Source: an uncultured Spirochaetaceae bacterium (lineage in GTDB: Bacteria; Spirochaetota; Spirochaetia; Sphaerochaetales; Sphaerochaetaceae). From it: a DNA stretch of 64,000 nucleotides. The translations under genes and the position numbers were made by a program. Shown piece by piece: positions 60,161 through 64,000 of the stretch (within the stretch, counting starts at the first letter, position 1; each line of letters starts with the position of its first letter). The notes below the pieces were generated by a model. That model was not told the origin of the DNA. It worked only from the letters and a program-made list of their open reading frames with translations, and searched no databases. Where the stretch lies: positions 1 through 64,000 of the forward strand of contig CALXLT010000019.1 in the NCBI GenBank assembly GCA_944389275.1, read 5' to 3'.

Positions 60161-61370
60161 ATCAGCGAAGAAGGGAATAGGGCCTTCTGCGATCATAATG
60201 GCTGTCGGGCTGATGATCGCCTCTTTCATGGCCGCAGGAACTGTCCCGACGATCCTGGTTGTTGGATTGAAGTGCATCAATCCAAGCATCTTCATGCTCG
60301 TGACGTTCATCCTGTGCTGCGTGACTTCCCTCATCACGGGTACATCATGGGGTACTATCGGAACTGTTGGTGTTGCGATGATCGGCGTCGGCACAGGCCT
60401 GGGAGCTAATCTCGCCATCACGGCAGGAGCCATTGTCAGCGGAGCGTACTTTGGTGATAAGATGTCGCCGCTTTCCGATAGCACGATCCTTGCCTCCACC
60501 ATGACAGGTACAGAGCTTTGGACGCATATAAAGAACATGCTGTGGACAACGATACCCGGTGCCGTCATCTGCGCTGTATTGTATACTTTCCTTGGATTCG
60601 CCGACGCTGGGAATAACTTCGATCCTTCATCGATATCAGCGATCATCGCGGATATGGAAAGCATCTACCATATCGATCTGCTTGCCGCGTTGCCTCTCAT
60701 CGTCGTCATGGTCATGATTGCCTTAAGGGCATCAACCGTGGGCTCGTTGCTTATCGGCACGGTCCTTGCTTCGCTTATCGCCATATTCTATCAGGGATAT
60801 TCCCCGAGCGAGATGGTCGCTTTCCTTTACAGCGGATTCAATGTTGATTCTGCCGATGTATTCCTGACGGGGATCCTCAACAGGGGAGGTCTGACAAGCA
60901 TGATGAGCCTTGTAGCTATGATCATCGTAGCCCTAGGGCTGGGAGGCATCATAAGCGAGACAGGGCTTCTCAAGCCGATATTCGAGGCCATAACAAGGAG
61001 CATACGCTCTGCAAAGGGCGTTATGGTAATGGCCTGGGTCATAATGTGGCTCTGCATCATCATCGTTCCCACATACAATTTCGCGTTCGTTCTTGTTCCG
61101 ACACTCTTTAATCCGCTTATGAAGAGATATCATCTGAAGTCCGAGAATCTGTCACGTGTCCTTGAGGACGTCGGAACGCTGGGCGGTAATCTCTTCCCTT
61201 GGTGCGTGGGGCCTGTATACGCTACAGGAGTGTTAGGCATAGCCACTACGGAATACTGGCCGTATGTATATCTATCGATATTGGTACCGATCATCTCATT
61301 GATATTCATCATCATAGGCTTCAAGACAAAGTTCGATGATGATCCAGCGGTGGAGGAGCAGCCTGCATGA
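60138..61370 (+). CDS. nhaC: NhaC-family Na+/H+ antiporter, main part (+1 frame)
   Basis: About 400 residues in the +1 frame relative to the preceding 64-codon segment. True continuation begins near YESAKKGIGPSAII. About ten helices; seen: GTVPTILVVGLKCINPSIF, TGTSWGTIGTVGVAMIGVGTGLG (the conserved TGSSWG-type motif), GDKMSPLSDSTILAST and GGNLFPWCVGPVYATG, all typical of NhaC. Could exchange Na+ for H+ or an organic acid for another (malate-lactate in some relatives). No typical start of its own exists: a full protein needs the upstream frame. Overlaps the next ATG by four bases. Confidence 0.8.
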   Translation: MASGSRYESAKKGIGPSAIIMAVGLMIASFMAAGTVPTILVVGLKCINPSIFMLVTFILCCVTSLITGTSWGTIGTVGVAMIGVGTGLGANLAITAGAIVSGAYFGDKMSPLSDSTILASTMTGTELWTHIKNMLWTTIPGAVICAVLYTFLGFADAGNNFDPSSISAIIADMESIYHIDLLAALPLIVVMVMIALRASTVGSLLIGTVLASLIAIFYQGYSPSEMVAFLYSGFNVDSADVFLTGILNRGGLTSMMSLVAMIIVALGLGGIISETGLLKPIFEAITRSIRSAKGVMVMAWVIMWLCIIIVPTYNFAFVLVPTLFNPLMKRYHLKSENLSRVLEDVGTLGGNLFPWCVGPVYATGVLGIATTEYWPYVYLSILVPIISLIFIIIGFKTKFDDDPAVEEQPA

Positions 61371-62560
61371 TGGAAGGGAAGGATAGACAGGTTCCTGATT
61401 TCAGCATCGCAAAGGACCTCAGGCATGATGGTTCGATCAAATGGATGCAGCCTGAAGGCCGTGAGGATGTGCTAGGCATGGGAACCGCGGATCTGGATTT
61501 TGACTGCCCTGGTTGCATAAGAGACGTGTTCAGACCTATCACGGAATCCAATATCTACAATTACAGATACAAGCCGGATGAGTATTATGATGCCATAATC
61601 AGCTTCTTCCGCCGTAGATACGGCTTTGAGATAGGCCGGGACTGGATCTCGAATATCCCTGGGACGATAGCAGCTGTCTGCATCGCTATCAGGAAATTCA
61701 GCAGCGAAGGCGATTATGTCCTCATGCACGCTCCGTATTTCACTCCTCTCAAGAATACGATTGAAGGCTCAGGACGGAGATTCCTCGTCAATCCTCTTGT
61801 GCTTCGAGGCGATCGCTACGAGATCGATTTCGAGGATTTCGAGAGGAAGATCAAGGAGTATCACCCCGCTATATTCCTTCTGATCAATCCACAGAATCCT
61901 ACAGGTCGGGTATTCACTCAGGAAGAGCTGGAGAGGATCGTGGATATCTGCGCGGAGAACGGAGTCCGGATAATCTCAGATGAAGTCCATTCCCTTATCG
62001 TGTATGGTGGCCATAGGCATATACCCATACTCTCTGTGTCCGAGGAAGCGCGGCGGATATCAATCCAGATCTTCAGCTTCAGCAAGGGATTCAATACGAT
62101 GAGCCTACCTCATGGCCTCATCCTGATAGCCGACAAGGTAATGCAGCGCGAATGGCATGATTATCTTATGCCATACAACTTCCATTACGCTTCGAATTCC
62201 TTTGCCATTGCATCTGTAACGGCAGTCGCTGGCGGGGCCGGAGACAGATGGCTTGAGGCTTTGACGGGGTATCTGGAAGGGAATCGGGATCATTTCATCT
62301 CTGAGGTGCGGCGGATAGGGCTTCCTATCGTTCCGCTTGCTCCTGAAGCTGGCTACATAATGTGGATAGATTGCAGGAATGCAGGTATTCCATATGATAC
62401 GCTAGGAGAGAGATTCCTGGATGATGCCGGGATCAGCCTGAATAACGGCCTTGAGCATGGAGAGGAAGGCAGGGGATTCATCAGGCTCAATTTTGCTGTT
62501 ACGCGCCAATGCCTCGACGAGGCCCTGCAGCGCATGAGCAGGATGTTCGGAAAAGCCTGA
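61367..62560 (+). CDS. PatB/MalY-type PLP-dependent C-S lyase/aminotransferase (second copy)
   Basis: 397 residues. Family opening MGTADLDFDCPGCIRDVFRP near 35-54, INPQNPTGRVFTQEEL near 174, ISDEVHSLIVYGGHRH near 203, and FSFSKGFNTMSLPHG with the PLP Lys near 236. HGEEGRGFIRLNFAVT carries the C-terminal Arg. It is more divergent than the first copy (SKGFN in place of SKTFN), suggesting a different substrate or a division of roles. ATGA overlap with the antiporter gene. A perfect palindromic terminator follows. Confidence 0.85.
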   Translation: MMEGKDRQVPDFSIAKDLRHDGSIKWMQPEGREDVLGMGTADLDFDCPGCIRDVFRPITESNIYNYRYKPDEYYDAIISFFRRRYGFEIGRDWISNIPGTIAAVCIAIRKFSSEGDYVLMHAPYFTPLKNTIEGSGRRFLVNPLVLRGDRYEIDFEDFERKIKEYHPAIFLLINPQNPTGRVFTQEELERIVDICAENGVRIISDEVHSLIVYGGHRHIPILSVSEEARRISIQIFSFSKGFNTMSLPHGLILIADKVMQREWHDYLMPYNFHYASNSFAIASVTAVAGGAGDRWLEALTGYLEGNRDHFISEVRRIGLPIVPLAPEAGYIMWIDCRNAGIPYDTLGERFLDDAGISLNNGLEHGEEGRGFIRLNFAVTRQCLDEALQRMSRMFGKA

Positions 62561-62576
62561 TGCATCTGTTTTAAGT

Positions 62577-62610
62577 GGCCATGGAGCAGCAACGCCCCAT
62601 GGCCGGTTTT
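62577..62610 (+). terminator. Terminator of the PatB-NhaC-PatB operon
   Basis: Seen: GGCCATGG (62577-62584) and CCATGGCC (62597-62604) with a 12-base loop, then GGTTTT. Confidence 0.8.
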
Positions 62611-62646
62611 ATGAAGAGAATCTATACCAACCTACATAAGTTGCGC

Positions 62647-64000
62647 TTACCTGTTCACGCTCATTACGGTTATCGCATCGCATCGGGTGTCATCGAAGAG
62701 AAGGATTGAGTGCCCGCTTTCGGATATCCTGATCTGATTGAGTCCAGAGCTCTGCAGGTCAGTGGCCGAGAACTTGCCGATCTCCCTGCCGTTGCTCAGC
62801 ACCTTATAGCTCACAAGGGATGGCGTGTCGGCATCCAGCATGTACGCGTAGCGCTTATCAGGGGAGACGGCGACTGCCGCCGCGGTGAATCCAAGCGGCT
62901 CGGAAGTGTACTCATTCCAGGAATCTTCCGCGCTTATTATCACGGCATCATCGCTTACCGCCAGTATGCTCTCCGAAGAGAGTATCGCAAGTCCTGCCGT
63001 ATCCGCGAACTTGGTCTCAAAGCCGTCGACGAAGGCTAGTGGGGTTATCATGGTCACATAAGGGCTGCTTGCCCCATCATCGACATGGCCCGCGAAATAT
63101 GCGCCTTCGCTCGCGACGAACAGCGAGTCATCATACGCGAAGCACTCCGGATAGCCCTCGATGAACGTGCTTGCGAAATTCTTCTCAGTCGTATCCTCAA
63201 AGGCCGATGTCGTATCAGCATCAAGAGGGAAGAGGAACGCGCCAGCATATTTCCTTGATGAGTCCCCAAGGACAGCTATGCCTACCTCCTTCTCCATGTT
63301 TATGCCTGCATACAGCGCATTGACAGGAGTCCTTGATGCCTCTGATACGACTGTTATGTCATCGTCTGTCATGCCCTGCACGGAAAGGGACATCGCCCTT
63401 GTTTCCGGGCTGTAGCTGTAGAGCGAGGCCTCGAGAGGTGAGTTGAGGAGCATGAATATCCTATATTCCTTCGTGCTCTTCTCGCCCGTGGCGAAGGCGG
63501 CGATGGTCTGTCCGGCATCTATGCTCAGGTCCGCGTATGGGTAGGTCTTCTCCACGACCAGCGAGCTTCTGACGATCGAGCATATCTGAAGGATCCTCGA
63601 TGTGTTCGATGCTATCATCACCTCTCCATTCGGGAGGAATTCGGCAACCATCCCAAGCCCCATCTTGATGCCGCTCGATGCCGCGTGCACTATGTTCCCC
63701 TGGTTCGGAGCGCCTGGATCCGCGGCCGCGATCGCCTCGAAATTGAAGGAGGCGGAGCCCGATGATCCTGTCCTGGATGTTGACACGACGGCATCAAGGC
63801 GATGCACGCCCTCTGTCGGGGTGATGCTTATCGTCCTGCCCTCGCCGATCATGCGCCCATTCAGATGCCAGGTTATCTGGAATGTCCCTATATCGTCGGA
63901 ATCAGAGGAAAGCGAGACCTCGATCGGGACATCCGCGGTGACCGTGTCGCTCAGCCCTGTTATGGACAGCGTGACAGGGACCCCTGTTGTATTCACCAGC
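62647..64000 (-). CDS. Partial protein with Ig-like and beta-propeller-like regions, function unknown
   Basis: The frame is open to the window end, so the N-terminus is missing; about 451 residues are visible. The first about 90 residues resemble Ig-like/PKD domains (IGTFQITWHLNGRMIGEGRTISITPTEGVHRLDAVVS). The remainder (about 95-449) repeats short strand-rich blocks of the kind seen in WD-like or lactonase-type propellers (AAVAVSPDKRYAYMLDAD, GHSILLFDDTRCD). Probably a secreted or surface protein, but the signal peptide lies outside the window. I do not recognise a specific family. Confidence 0.5.
   Translation of the reverse strand, partial: LVNTTGVPVTLSITGLSDTVTADVPIEVSLSSDSDDIGTFQITWHLNGRMIGEGRTISITPTEGVHRLDAVVSTSRTGSSGSASFNFEAIAAADPGAPNQGNIVHAASSGIKMGLGMVAEFLPNGEVMIASNTSRILQICSIVRSSLVVEKTYPYADLSIDAGQTIAAFATGEKSTKEYRIFMLLNSPLEASLYSYSPETRAMSLSVQGMTDDDITVVSEASRTPVNALYAGINMEKEVGIAVLGDSSRKYAGAFLFPLDADTTSAFEDTTEKNFASTFIEGYPECFAYDDSLFVASEGAYFAGHVDDGASSPYVTMITPLAFVDGFETKFADTAGLAILSSESILAVSDDAVIISAEDSWNEYTSEPLGFTAAAVAVSPDKRYAYMLDADTPSLVSYKVLSNGREIGKFSATDLQSSGLNQIRISESGHSILLFDDTRCDAITVMSVNR

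Noticed and set aside
60138..60165. Programmed +1 frameshifting in nhaC
   Set aside because: The UGA context lacks the CUU slip codon and upstream Shine-Dalgarno signal of the prfB type, and GUA cannot re-pair well after a +1 slip.
1..64000. tRNA, rRNA or CRISPR arrays
   Set aside because: No T-loop/CCA patterns, rRNA segments or regularly spaced repeats were found in the gene-free gaps.

Overview
The window reads as a gene-dense chromosome segment from an anaerobic, carbohydrate-fermenting spirochaete, most likely a host-associated relative of Sphaerochaeta/Treponema (inference). Supporting signs are a class I lysyl-tRNA synthetase, an NADH-coupled [FeFe] hydrogenase operon next to its presumed regulator Rex, ABC sugar importers paired with pectin-active glycosidases, and many start/stop overlaps. 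No rRNA, tRNA or CRISPR array was seen.

Layout. 0.2-3.3 kb: nitroreductase-like protein, an outer-membrane protein of unknown function, a CrtO-type acyltransferase and an RlpA-like protein. 3.3-8.9 kb: lysK, a flavodoxin-like reductase and a heterodimeric ABC exporter. 8.9-11.7 kb (minus): CPBP protease, secreted nuclease, era. 11.7-17.5 kb: an AddB/AddA-like helicase-nuclease pair. 17.4-21.7 kb (minus): aroA, threonine aldolase, flavodoxin-ferredoxin protein, PatB-type lyase. 21.8-27 kb: GH28 pectinase, YesM/YesN two-component system and a divergent solute-binding protein without permeases. 27-36 kb: SprT-DUF2786 protein, rimO, pcrA, a structured leader with rplM-rpsI, an inserted Abi_2 (HEPN) gene, recX and adenine deaminase. 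36-42.3 kb: IS110 remnant, purine permease, clpP, EEP lipoprotein, Ogg-type glycosylase, GH43. 42.3-48 kb: rex and the hydrogenase operon. 48-56 kb (minus): a rhamnogalacturonan/pectin operon (unrecognised 839-aa protein, binding protein, two permeases, GH105, MFS), with a divergent cupin-AraC-TIM-barrel regulator to 57.9 kb. 58-62.6 kb: YheO-type regulator, then PatB - NhaC (frameshifted) - PatB. 62.6 kb to the end: a partial surface protein.

Two observations stand out. First, at least nine genes without a Shine-Dalgarno sequence, all at the head of a transcription unit, carry a -10 hexamer of the form TAnnnT exactly six bases before the ATG, and several more have it at 5-8 bases. This suggests widespread leaderless transcription, while inducible operons keep strong ribosome-binding sites. 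Second, an AT-rich Abi_2/AbiF gene sits between two near-identical copies of the rpsI terminator. It has its own promoter and a compact structured RNA upstream whose 3' hairpin encloses the abi ribosome-binding site and start codon, which resembles the RNA-controlled AbiF type of defence/toxin system.

Working together: the GH28, GH105 and GH43 enzymes, the importer and the MFS carrier can turn pectic and xylan polymers into imported sugars. Fermentation reoxidises NADH and ferredoxin through HydABC under Rex. Adenine deaminase and the AzgA-type permease form a purine-salvage pair.
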